A stretch of DNA of 18,906 nucleotides from contig JAOUGZ010000009.1 of NCBI GenBank assembly GCA_029865405.1, positions 1 to 18,906 of the forward strand, in the 5' to 3' direction. The DNA comes from Betaproteobacteria bacterium (lineage in GTDB: Bacteria > Pseudomonadota > Gammaproteobacteria > Burkholderiales > SG8-39). The position numbers and the translations under genes were made by a program. Of the stretch, positions 1 to 6,845 are shown piece after piece; the first letter of the stretch is position 1, and each line of letters starts with the position of its first letter. The notes beneath the pieces were generated by a model. It did no database searches. It had not been told where the DNA came from and was given only the letters and a program-made list of their open reading frames with translations.

Positions 1-537
1 TCGGCGATCGCCGGCTGGATCGCCGTCGGCGCGGCGCTCGGTGGCGTCACGGGCTGGCAATTGCATGCGCAGCGCGTTCGCGTTCCGCTGGCGCAGCCGG
101 AGATTCCGGTGATCGCGCACCGCGCGGCCCTCGCGCATGCCACTTACGCGCCCGAAGTGCGCCACCCCGTCGAAGTCGGTGCGGACCAGGAACAGCACCT
201 GGTGGCCTGGCTGTCGAAGCGCCTCGGCGGCGACGTGCGTGCGCCGCGGCTTGAGGCCGAAGGCATGACGCTGGTGGGCGGACGCCTCCTGCCGCGGGAT
301 CCCGGCCCGGTGGCGCAGTTCATGTACCAAAGCGCGCCCGGGCGGCGCGTGACGCTGTACGTGCGGACCGAGGGACCCGATCAGCGCGAAACCGCTTTCC
401 GCTTCGCGCGCGAGGGCAATGTGCGCGTGTTCTACTGGATTGACCGCAAGTTCGGCTACGCCCTGTCCTCGGCCGACCTCGAGCGCGAGGAGCTGCTGCG
501 GCTCGCGAACGAGGTCTACCGGCAGCTCAATCCGTGA
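1..537 (+). CDS. Anti-sigma factor-like transmembrane regulator, 5' truncated by window edge
   Basis: The frame is open from base 1, so this is the C-terminal 178 residues of a longer protein whose start lies outside the window. The first ~20 residues (SAIAGWIAVGAALGGVTGW) are small and hydrophobic and look like a single membrane-spanning helix. The rest is a soluble domain, probably periplasmic, with the motifs HPVEVGADQEQHLVAWLSKRLG, LVGGRLLP and AQFMY, and an ending of the type GYALS...VYRQLNP. I recognise these from betaproteobacterial proteins usually annotated as anti-sigma factors or transmembrane transcriptional regulators, normally encoded just after an ECF sigma factor gene; that partner would lie upstream and is not visible. 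By family logic the missing cytoplasmic N-terminus would hold the sigma factor and the outer domain would sense envelope signals. That role is inference. The gene converges on the NYN gene with a 6-bp gap. Confidence 0.72.
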   Translation, partial: SAIAGWIAVGAALGGVTGWQLHAQRVRVPLAQPEIPVIAHRAALAHATYAPEVRHPVEVGADQEQHLVAWLSKRLGGDVRAPRLEAEGMTLVGGRLLPRDPGPVAQFMYQSAPGRRVTLYVRTEGPDQRETAFRFAREGNVRVFYWIDRKFGYALSSADLEREELLRLANEVYRQLNP

Positions 538-543
538 CGCGCC

Positions 544-1350
544 TCAGCCAACGTGGGCCGGGCGGATCAGGTAGCCGCCCGATTTGTCGTCGTACTCGAG
601 GGTGAGGAGCTTGCGGTTCCCCAGCTCCTCCAGCAGGTCGGAGAAGGCCTTGAAGCCGTAGTAGGACTCGTTGAAGCCGGGTTTGCGGCGCTTGAGCGCC
701 TGCTTCACCATCGAGCCCCAGATCTTCTCGCCTTCGCCGCGCTCGGCGATCAGCGCCTGCAGCGTCTCGATCACCAGGTCGTAGGCCTCCTGCTTCTTCT
801 CGTCGCTGGGCGCGGCCTCCCTCGCGCTGCCGGCGGGACGCGTCTCGCGGCGCTTCTTCGCCGCACGGCGCTTCGCCTCGTCCTCGCGCACCAGGTCGTC
901 GTAATAGATGAACTCGTCGCAGTTGGAGATCAGCAGGTCGGAGGAGGAGTTCTTCACCCCGACGCCGATCACGGTCTTCGCGTTCTCGCGCAGCTTGGAG
1001 ACGAGGGGCGAGAAGTCCGAGTCGCCGCTGACCACGACGAAGGTGTCCACATGCTCCTTCGTGTAGCAGAGATCCAGCGCATCCACGACCATGCGGATGT
1101 CGGCGGAGTTCTTGCCCGACTGGCTGCGGTGCGGGATCTCGATCAGCTCGAAGGCCGCGGCGTGCATCGGCGACTTGAACTCCTTGTAGCGGTCCCAGTC
1201 GCAGTAGGCCTTCTTCACCACGATCGAGCCCTTGAGCAGCAGCTTCTCCAGCACGCGACCGATGTCGAACTTCTCGTACTTGGCGTCGCGCACGCCCAGG
1301 GCGATGTTCTCGAAATCGCAGAATACGGCGAGGTTCTGGGTCTCAGTCAT
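544..1350 (-). CDS. NYN (PIN-like) domain protein with C-terminal OST-HTH/LOTUS domain
   Basis: 268 residues. Residues ~6-152 form a NYN/LabA-type PIN-like nuclease fold: strand plus acidic motif VFCDFENI (D12, E14, N15), then SADIRMVVDA (D84, D90) and VVVSGDSDFSPLV (D110, D112). These acidic residues are where the family binds metal, so a catalytically competent RNase is plausible. A charged linker rich in K, R, E and A (~155-185) leads to a C-terminal region (~187-262, with SMVKQALKRRKPGFNESYYGFKAFSDLLEELG) that matches the OST-HTH/LOTUS RNA-binding fold. I start at the ATG at 1350, which gives MTETQNLAVF; the open frame continues upstream but only inside lysA and with non-native composition. 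The gene lies 25 bp after lysA on the same strand and is probably cotranscribed with it. The RNA target and biological role are unknown. Confidence 0.85.
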   Translation of the reverse strand: MTETQNLAVFCDFENIALGVRDAKYEKFDIGRVLEKLLLKGSIVVKKAYCDWDRYKEFKSPMHAAAFELIEIPHRSQSGKNSADIRMVVDALDLCYTKEHVDTFVVVSGDSDFSPLVSKLRENAKTVIGVGVKNSSSDLLISNCDEFIYYDDLVREDEAKRRAAKKRRETRPAGSAREAAPSDEKKQEAYDLVIETLQALIAERGEGEKIWGSMVKQALKRRKPGFNESYYGFKAFSDLLEELGNRKLLTLEYDDKSGGYLIRPAHVG

Positions 1351-1375
1351 GTTGGCCTTTGTCGTTGTGCCGATT

Positions 1376-2626
1376 TCACCACGCCGGGATGCTTTCGCCC
1401 GCAAACAGTTCCGGCACCTCTTCGCGGCGCCGCACGAGATGCGCAACCGCGCCATCCACCAGCACCTCGGCGGCACGCGGCCGCGAGTTGTAGTTCGAGC
1501 TCATGCTCATGCTATAGGCGCCGGCGGACAGGATCGCGAGCAGGTCACCGGCGCCCGCCGCCAGTGCGCGGTCCCTGGCGAGGAAATCCGCGCTCTCGCA
1601 GATCGGGCCGACAACGTCATAGACGGATGTCGCGGCGGACGCGCGCGGCTCGCGCACCGTGCGCACCTCGTGCCAGGCGTCGTAAAGCGCCGGACGGAGC
1701 AGGTCGTTCATGGCGGCGTCGACGACCAGGAAGTTCCTGGCGGCGCCCGGCTTCACGTACTCGACCCGCGTGAGCAGCACACCGGCGTTGCCGACGATCG
1801 AGCGCCCCGGATCGACGATCAGGGTCTTCGGCCGCGCACCGAGCGCTCGTAGCGCACCACCCACGAAATCCTCGATCGATCTCTGGGGCTCGTCCCGGTA
1901 ACGGATGCCGATGCCGCCGCCGACATCGATGTGCTGGAGCGAAATGCCGCCTTGCTCGATATGGTCCGCCAGCTCGATCACGCGCGCCGCGGCCTCGACC
2001 CAGGGTGCGGGGTCGGCCAGCAGAGAGCCGATGTGGCAGCCGATCCCAACTGGCTCGAGATGCGGGCGCCGGGCCGCCTCGCGGTACAGCCGCTCGGCCT
2101 CGGCGTACGGCACGCCGAACTTGCTCTGCCGCAGGCCCGTTGAGACATGGGGATGGGTCTTTGCGTCGACGTCGGGATTGATGCGCAGCGCGATCGGCGC
2201 GCGCTTGCCGAGGCGCGCGGCGACGGCCGCAACACGCGCGAGCTCGGGCTCGGATTCGATGTTGAGGCACAGGATATCCGCCCGTAGCGCCCGCTCGATC
2301 TCCTCCTCGCTCTTGCCGACGCCCGAGAAGACCACCTTGCGTGCGTCCCCGCCCGCGGCCAGCACGCGCGCCAGTTCGCCGCCCGAGACGATGTCGAACC
2401 CTGCGCCAAGGCGCGCCATCAGCGCAAGAACGGCCAGGTTGGAGTTGGCCTTCACGGAGTACGCCACCAGCGCCTTTCGGTTCCCGAGCGCCTGCGCGTA
2501 AGCGCGGTACTGCCGCTCCACCGCGGCGCGCGAGTAGATGAAGCAGGGCGTGCCGAAGCGCCGCGCGATCTCGTCGAGCGGCACCTGTTCGGCGCACAGC
2601 GCGCCATTGCGGTACGCGAATTCCAT
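1376..2626 (-). CDS. lysA: Diaminopimelate decarboxylase
   Basis: 416 residues, normal family length. It makes L-lysine from meso-diaminopimelate by PLP-dependent decarboxylation, the last step of lysine synthesis, in the cytoplasm. Fold-III PLP motifs are in order: the lysine of AYSVKAN (K59) forms the Schiff base; CHIGS (197-201); HIDVGGGIGIRY with the phosphate-binding glycines (~236-240); DPGRS (272-276); the active-site cysteine C343 in GPICESADFL; and a C-terminal MSMSSNYNSRPRAAEVLVDG region. Two positions differ from what I recall as consensus: the EPGR glutamate is Asp (D272) and the residue after HIGS is Leu rather than Gln. The start follows the lptM stop by 6 bp with no strong Shine-Dalgarno, which suggests translational coupling to lptM. 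The lptM-lysA order is typical of proteobacteria. Other fold-III decarboxylases are the only alternative, and the context argues against them. Confidence 0.95.
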   Translation of the reverse strand: MEFAYRNGALCAEQVPLDEIARRFGTPCFIYSRAAVERQYRAYAQALGNRKALVAYSVKANSNLAVLALMARLGAGFDIVSGGELARVLAAGGDARKVVFSGVGKSEEEIERALRADILCLNIESEPELARVAAVAARLGKRAPIALRINPDVDAKTHPHVSTGLRQSKFGVPYAEAERLYREAARRPHLEPVGIGCHIGSLLADPAPWVEAAARVIELADHIEQGGISLQHIDVGGGIGIRYRDEPQRSIEDFVGGALRALGARPKTLIVDPGRSIVGNAGVLLTRVEYVKPGAARNFLVVDAAMNDLLRPALYDAWHEVRTVREPRASAATSVYDVVGPICESADFLARDRALAAGAGDLLAILSAGAYSMSMSSNYNSRPRAAEVLVDGAVAHLVRRREEVPELFAGESIPAW

Positions 2627-2632
2627 CGGCTG

Positions 2633-2806
2633 CTATTTCTTCTCGGGAACGCGCTCGGCGTCCGCGGGGTAGGGAACCGGCTGATAAGGCTCGGCCTTGG
2701 GCGGGTTGATGCTGGGCGGCGGCTTGTCGCGCAGGTACAGCGGCCCCCGCTGTCCGCAGGCCGCGGCCAGCAGCACGGCGGCGGCAACTAGGACGAGAGA
2801 ACGCAT
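2633..2806 (-). CDS. lptM: LptM/YifL-type small lipoprotein (LPS translocon assembly factor)
   Basis: A 57-residue lipoprotein. The N-terminus MRSLVLVAAAVLLAAAC is a short lipoprotein signal peptide ending in a lipobox (LAAAC, lipidated C17). It is followed directly by GQRGPLYL, the hallmark of the YifL/LptM family (CGQKGPLYLP-like). The rest is short, proline-rich and unstructured (DKPPPSINPPKAEPYQPVPYP). In E. coli LptM stabilises assembly of the LptD/LptE lipopolysaccharide translocon in the outer membrane; that function is transferred from the family. Start ATG at 2806, with in-frame stops (TGA, TAA) shortly upstream, so no longer start is possible. No good Shine-Dalgarno is visible. The gene heads the lptM-lysA-NYN cluster, as yifL does before dapF in E. 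coli, and diverges from cyaY. Confidence 0.88.
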   Translation of the reverse strand: MRSLVLVAAAVLLAAACGQRGPLYLRDKPPPSINPPKAEPYQPVPYPADAERVPEKK

Positions 2807-2848
2807 CCGGCGGCGGCTAAAATGTTCATGTTATCAGGGAACCCGCGC
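2807..2848. promoter_or_regulatory. Divergent promoter region lptM / cyaY
   Basis: The 42 bp between the two start codons have an AT-rich core in an otherwise GC-rich stretch. On the plus strand TAAAAT (2818-2823) is a good -10 candidate for cyaY, followed by a Shine-Dalgarno-like AGGGA at 2836-2840 placed 8 nt before the ATG at 2849. I see no convincing -35. On the minus strand TAACAT is only a weak -10 candidate for lptM. Sequence reading only. Confidence 0.4.
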
Positions 2849-3172
2849 ATGACGGACGCCGAGTTCGAGTCGCTTGCCGAGGCCACGCTGTCGGCAGTGG
2901 AACGCGCCTTCGACAAGGCCGCGGTGGACGCCGACGTCCAGACCAAGGGCGCGGGCGTGCTTGAGATCGAGTTCGCCGACGGCACGAAGATGATCATCAA
3001 CCGCCACACGGCTGCGCGCGAAATCTGGGTGGCGGCGAAATCGGGCGGATTTCATTTTCGCCATGCCGGCAATGCCTGGCGCGATACGCGCGACGGCACA
3101 GAGCTCTACGCGGCGCTGTCGCGCCTGGTGTCGGCACAAAGCGCGACGCCGGTGATCCTGGCGCCGGCTTAG
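2849..3172 (+). CDS. cyaY: Iron donor protein CyaY (bacterial frataxin)
   Basis: 107 residues, the usual size of bacterial frataxin. CyaY binds iron and the IscS cysteine desulfurase in the cytoplasm and modulates Fe-S cluster assembly. The sequence shows the frataxin layout: an acidic first helix (MTDAEFESLAEATLSAVERAFD), strand GVLEIEFADGTKMIINRH, the signature AAREIWVAAKSGGFHFRHAGNAWRDTRDGTELYAALSRLV, and a short tail. The conserved Trp in EIWVAAKSGGFHF is present. I start at the ATG at 2849, preceded by AGGGA with 8-nt spacing; an in-frame ATG at 2822 would add nine untypical residues and lies in the presumed promoter. The gene converges on mrcA, and the two stop codons overlap (TAG 3170-3172 against TAA read from 3171 to 3169). 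The position between lptM/lysA and mrcA is common in betaproteobacteria. Confidence 0.93.
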   Translation: MTDAEFESLAEATLSAVERAFDKAAVDADVQTKGAGVLEIEFADGTKMIINRHTAAREIWVAAKSGGFHFRHAGNAWRDTRDGTELYAALSRLVSAQSATPVILAPA

Positions 3173-3176
3173 CCGG
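3164..3176. repeat. 13-bp palindrome over the shared cyaY/mrcA stop codons
   Basis: CCGGC-TTA-GCCGG is a perfect inverted repeat whose loop is made of the two overlapping stop codons of the convergent genes. There is no T-run on either side, so it is not a classical intrinsic terminator, although it could form a short hairpin at the 3' end of both messages. Confidence 0.6.
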
Positions 3177-5589
3177 AGGGCGGCGGCACGGCGGGCGCGG
3201 GTCGCGGCACGAGCGGCGGCAGCGCCTGCGGCAACGGCGATCCCGGCTGCGGCGCCGACCCCGGCGTGCCCGGAAAGCCCGGAATCGCCGATCCTTCCGG
3301 GGGCGGAACGAACACCGGCAGCAGGGGAAACGGCGGCGTATCGTCCTTCGGCACGAACTCGCGGTAGAAGTACTCGGGCAGATGCTTCACTTCGCCCAGC
3401 GTTTCCGGATCGAGGCTGAAGGTCTCGGCGGTGACCACCCCGTCGGGAACGATGCGCTGCATCTCGGGCACCGCCTTCTGTATCTTTTCCATGTACCCCA
3501 CCCAGATCGGCAGCGCCACCAGGCCACCGCTCTGATTCCTGCCGAGCGAGCGTGGCTGGTCGTAGCCGACCCAGGATACGCCGACCAGGCCCGGCAGGTA
3601 GCCGGCAAACCAGGCGTCGATGAACTCGTTCGTGGTGCCGGTCTTGCCGGCCACGTCCTTGCGGCCGAGGCTCGCTGCGCGCGCCGCAGTGCCGACACGC
3701 GCCACGTCCTGCATCAGGCTGTCCATGATGAAGGCATTGCGCGTGTCGATGACGCGCAGCGACTCGTCTCCGGCGCGCTGCGGGCGCGCCTCGCCCAGCG
3801 GATTACCCCGGTCGTCGACGATCTTCTGGATGAAGTACGGTTGCACCAGGTAGCCTCCGTTGGCGAATACCGCGTAGGCACGCGCCATCTGCCAGGGGGT
3901 GACGGTGCCCGAGCCGAGCGCCATGGTCAGATAGGGCGGGTGGCGCTCGCCGTCGAAGCCGAAACGCGTGATGTAGTCCTGGGCGTACTTGACGCCGATG
4001 GCGTCGAGGACGCGGATCGAAACCATGTTCTTGGACTTCACCAGCGCCGTGCGCAGCCGCATCGGGCCCTCGAACTTGCCGTCGAAATTCTTCGGCTCCC
4101 AGCGCTGGCTGCCAGTGACGTCGGCTTCGATGGCGATCGGTTCGTCGGGCACCACCGTGGCGGCGGTGAACCCGCGCTCGAGCGCGGCCGAATAGATGAA
4201 AGGCTTGAACGCCGAGCCGGCCTGCCGCCAGGCCTGGGTGACGTGGTTGAACTTGCTCCGGTAGTACTGGAAGCCCCCGACCAGCGCGCGAATCGCCCCG
4301 TCGCCCGGGTCCATGGCGATGAAGGCGGCTTCAGCCTCCGGCAGCTGCACGATTTCCCAGTTCTTTGCGTCCAGCGTGCGCACACGCACGATCGCGCCGC
4401 GGCGAATGCGGCGCTGCGCGGCGACGCGCTGTAGCGAGGGCGCCGCAAAGCGCAGTCCTTCGCCGGTGACGCTCACGGCCTCGCCGTCTTTCAGAACCGC
4501 CTTCACCTCGCGCTGCGTGGCCTCGATTACCAGCGCGACGCGCAGATCGTCGTCGTCCTCGCGCTCGGCGAGGGCTTCCTCGATATCCGCCTCGTCGGCG
4601 CCCGCTGCCAGGTCGATGAATCCCTCCGGCCCCCGGTAGCCTGAGCGCCGGTCGTATTCCATCAGGCCGTGGCGCAGCGCCTGCACCGCGGCCGCCTGGT
4701 CCGCTTTGCGAATGGTGGTGTACACGCGAAAGCCGCGACTGTAGGCGTCCTCGGGGTACTGCTCGTAGACGGCCTGCCGCACCATCTCGGCCACGAATTC
4801 CGCACGCACGCCGTAGACCTCCGCCACTCTGCGCGTAATGATCGGGGCGGCGGCGGCGCTTTCGAACTCGTCCACCGTGACGTAGCCGAGCTCGCGCATG
4901 CGCCGCAGCACGTACAGCTGGCGCTGCTTTGCACGCTGCGGGTTCGCCACCGGGTTGTAGCTGGACGGCGCCTTTGGCAAGGCGGCGAGCATGGCCGCTT
5001 CGGCAAGCGAGAGCTTCTCGAGCGACTTGCCGAAGTACGTGTGCGCGGCCGAGGCAAAACCGTACGCGCGCTGCCCGAGGTAGATCTGATTGAGGTACAG
5101 CTCGAGGATCTGGTCCTTGCCGAGGTTGCGCTCGATCTTCACCGCCAGCAGCACCTCGTACAGCTTGCGCGTCAGCGTCTTCTCGGACGACAGGAAGAAG
5201 TTGCGCGCGACCTGCATGGTGATGGTGCTCGCGCCCTGGCGCCGCCCGCCGGTCAGGAGGTTGGCATAGGCGGCGCGCGCGACGCCGATGTAGTCGACGC
5301 CCGCATGCTGGTAGAAGCGCTCGTCTTCGGCAGCGATGATGGCGCTGACGAGCGCCTGCGGCACCTCCTTGATATCGACCAGAACCCGGCGCTCCTCGCC
5401 GAATTCGCCGATCAGCTCGCCCTCGGCCGTGTAGACGCGCAATGGCACCTTGGGCTGATAGTCGGTCAGGGTGTCGAGCGCGGGCAGGTTCGGATAGGCG
5501 AGGGCTACCACCAGTCCGCCGACGCACAGGGCAGCCGCCAGCAGGCCCCCGAACAGGGCCAGCGGAAATGTCAAAAAACGAAGCCACAT
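3169..5589 (-). CDS. mrcA: Penicillin-binding protein 1A (bifunctional transglycosylase/transpeptidase)
   Basis: 806 residues, class A PBP of PBP1A type (also called ponA). It polymerises and cross-links peptidoglycan at the inner membrane. Residues ~5-32 are a cytoplasmic stub plus membrane helix. The GT51 domain follows, with AAEDERFYQHAGVD (catalytic Glu ~88), GASTITMQVARNFFLS and RKLYEVLLAVKIE...LYLNQIYLGQ. A middle OB-like region precedes the transpeptidase domain: SAFK (nucleophile S459, K462), SKN (519-521) and KTG (649-651, KTGTTNEFIDAWFAG). The last 55 residues are a proline-rich tail (22 Pro) with no domain I recognise. The reading frame could also start at TTG 5592, one codon earlier; I prefer the ATG, as an in-frame stop lies two codons further upstream. 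It is divergent from pilM, the usual arrangement in proteobacteria. PilQ must cross the peptidoglycan, but a functional link is inference. Confidence 0.96.
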   Translation of the reverse strand: MWLRFLTFPLALFGGLLAAALCVGGLVVALAYPNLPALDTLTDYQPKVPLRVYTAEGELIGEFGEERRVLVDIKEVPQALVSAIIAAEDERFYQHAGVDYIGVARAAYANLLTGGRRQGASTITMQVARNFFLSSEKTLTRKLYEVLLAVKIERNLGKDQILELYLNQIYLGQRAYGFASAAHTYFGKSLEKLSLAEAAMLAALPKAPSSYNPVANPQRAKQRQLYVLRRMRELGYVTVDEFESAAAAPIITRRVAEVYGVRAEFVAEMVRQAVYEQYPEDAYSRGFRVYTTIRKADQAAAVQALRHGLMEYDRRSGYRGPEGFIDLAAGADEADIEEALAEREDDDDLRVALVIEATQREVKAVLKDGEAVSVTGEGLRFAAPSLQRVAAQRRIRRGAIVRVRTLDAKNWEIVQLPEAEAAFIAMDPGDGAIRALVGGFQYYRSKFNHVTQAWRQAGSAFKPFIYSAALERGFTAATVVPDEPIAIEADVTGSQRWEPKNFDGKFEGPMRLRTALVKSKNMVSIRVLDAIGVKYAQDYITRFGFDGERHPPYLTMALGSGTVTPWQMARAYAVFANGGYLVQPYFIQKIVDDRGNPLGEARPQRAGDESLRVIDTRNAFIMDSLMQDVARVGTAARAASLGRKDVAGKTGTTNEFIDAWFAGYLPGLVGVSWVGYDQPRSLGRNQSGGLVALPIWVGYMEKIQKAVPEMQRIVPDGVVTAETFSLDPETLGEVKHLPEYFYREFVPKDDTPPFPLLPVFVPPPEGSAIPGFPGTPGSAPQPGSPLPQALPPLVPRPAPAVPPPSG

Positions 5590-5653
5590 CAAGGGTTAGA
5601 CGTTCATCGCGGCAGGGGTGCGGCCGCAGTTGCTGGGTGTGGAAATCGCGGGC

Positions 5654-5659
5654 ATTATA
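5654..5659 (-). promoter_or_regulatory. Candidate -10 element for mrcA
   Basis: On the minus strand the sequence reads GGGCTATAATGCCC, with a perfect TATAAT flanked by a GGGC/GCCC inverted repeat. Transcription would start near 5647, giving a leader of about 58 nt before the mrcA ATG. No good -35 lies at 16-18 bp, so the call rests on the -10 alone. Confidence 0.5.
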
Positions 5660-5687
5660 GCCCTCCCCCAGAAGGTGACGGATTCGC

Positions 5688-5716
5688 TAGACATAGGGGG
5701 GAGTTGTTGCTAGCAT
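5688..5716 (+). promoter_or_regulatory. Candidate sigma-70 promoter for pilMNOPQ
   Basis: TAGACA (5688-5693, five of six matches to TTGACA), a 17-bp spacer, then TAGCAT (5711-5716, four of six matches to TATAAT). The start would be near 5723, about 49 nt before the pilM ATG. A second weaker pair, TTGCTA (5707-5712) and TACGTA (5730-5735), is also possible. I looked for a sigma-54 -24/-12 pair and found none convincing. Confidence 0.4.
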
Positions 5717-5732
5717 TTAACGCAAATTCTAC

Positions 5733-5755
5733 GTATCGTGCCTAAGGGCCGATAC
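5733..5755 (+). promoter_or_regulatory. Hairpin in pilM 5' leader
   Basis: GTATCG (5733-5738) pairs perfectly with CGATAC (5750-5755). Inside, GCC (5740-5742) pairs with GGC (5747-5749) around a TAAG loop, leaving one bulged T. The hairpin ends 4 nt before the AGGGA Shine-Dalgarno (5760-5764), so it would sit at the edge of the ribosome-binding region without covering it. It is followed by A residues, not T, so it is not a terminator on this strand. Confidence 0.5.
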
Positions 5756-5771
5756 AAAAAGGGAAATAACG

Positions 5772-6845
5772 ATGCAACTGGACATCTTCAGCCCGAAGGC
5801 GCCGCCGTTGTTCGGGCTGGACATCAGCTCATCGTCGGTGAAGATGCTGGAGATCGTGGACGCGGGTAAAGGCGCCTATCGGGTAGAACGCTACGTCATC
5901 GAGCCGCTGCCGCGCGACGCGACCGTCGACGGCAATATCAGCAACTTGGAAATGGTCGTGGAAGCCGTCAAGCGCGGCTACAAGCGCCTGGGGACCCGCT
6001 CGAGGCACGTCGCCATGGCGGTGCCTACCGGCGCCGTGATCACGAAGAAGATCATCGTCCCGGCGAGCCTGCGCGAGAACGAGTTGGAGGTGCAGGTCGA
6101 GTCGGAAGCGAACCAGTACATTCCGTTCGCGCTGGAGGAAGTGAATCTCGACTTCCAGGTCGTGGGGCCCTCGCCCAGCTCGGCCGACGAGCAGGAGGTG
6201 ATGATCGCTGCGACGCGCAAGGAGAAGGTCGAGGACCGCGTCGCCGTGGCGGAATCCGCCGGCCTGAAGGCGGCGGTGATGGACATCGAGTCCTTCGCCC
6301 AGCAGGCCGCGCTCAGCTTGGTGGTACAGCAGCTGCCGGGCGCCGGCAAGGACCTGAACGTCGCCATCGTCGACATCGGCGCCAACGTCATGAACGTGAC
6401 GGTGATCCGCAACGACCAGTCCGTGTACACGCGCGAGCAGGCTTTCGGCGGCAACCAGCTCACCCAGGACATCGTCGCCCGCTACGGTATGAGCGCCGAA
6501 GAGGCGGAAAGCGCCAAGCGTTCGGGCGGCCTGCCCGACGACTTCGAGACCGAAGTGCTGCGGCCGTTCATGGAGAACCTCTCCACGGAAGTGCAGCGCG
6601 CGCTGCAGTTCTTTTTCACCTCGACGCAGTACCACAGCGTCGACCAGATCCTGCTCGCCGGCGGCTCGGCGGTCATTCCGGGCATGGACGAGATCGTGCA
6701 GACGCGTACGCAAGTCCCGGCCATGGTGGCCAACCCGTTCGCTGCGATGCAGGCGTCGCCGCGCATCCAGATGAAAAAACTGATGGTCGACGCGCCGTCG
6801 CTGATCGTGGCCTGCGGCCTCGCCATGCGCAGGTTCGACCCATGA
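5772..6845 (+). CDS. pilM: Type IV pilus assembly protein PilM (actin-like ATPase)
   Basis: 357 residues, typical PilM length. PilM is a cytoplasmic FtsA/actin-fold ATP-binding protein that docks on the PilN N-terminus and ties the inner-membrane alignment complex to the pilus motor. Actin-fold nucleotide motifs are visible: FGLDISSSSVKMLEI (~14-28, phosphate 1), VAIVDIGANVMNVTVI (~197-212, phosphate 2) and ILLAGGSAVIPGMDEIV (~293-309, adenosine). Other family hallmarks are ESEANQYIPFALEEVNLDFQVVG and REQAFGGNQLTQDI. No signal peptide or membrane helix is seen, as expected. The ATG has AGGGA (5760-5764) with 7-nt spacing. It is the first gene of the pilMNOPQ operon and overlaps pilN by ATGA (6842-6845), which implies translational coupling. 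Confidence 0.97.
   Translation: MQLDIFSPKAPPLFGLDISSSSVKMLEIVDAGKGAYRVERYVIEPLPRDATVDGNISNLEMVVEAVKRGYKRLGTRSRHVAMAVPTGAVITKKIIVPASLRENELEVQVESEANQYIPFALEEVNLDFQVVGPSPSSADEQEVMIAATRKEKVEDRVAVAESAGLKAAVMDIESFAQQAALSLVVQQLPGAGKDLNVAIVDIGANVMNVTVIRNDQSVYTREQAFGGNQLTQDIVARYGMSAEEAESAKRSGGLPDDFETEVLRPFMENLSTEVQRALQFFFTSTQYHSVDQILLAGGSAVIPGMDEIVQTRTQVPAMVANPFAAMQASPRIQMKKLMVDAPSLIVACGLAMRRFDP

Noticed and set aside
553..1773. A 406-codon plus-strand open frame opposite the NYN gene and lysA
   Set aside because: Its composition is typical of antisense GC-rich sequence and it turns into arginine/serine-rich low complexity; both minus-strand genes are intact and recognised.
4331..5587. A 418-codon minus-strand frame overlapping mrcA
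   Set aside because: It is a shifted frame of mrcA with arginine-rich low-complexity translation, while the mrcA frame has all catalytic motifs.
5696..5710. A possible sigma-54 -24/-12 promoter (GG run and TTGCT) upstream of pilM
   Set aside because: The spacing can be made to fit only by choosing within a run of G residues, and the TGGCAC context is absent.
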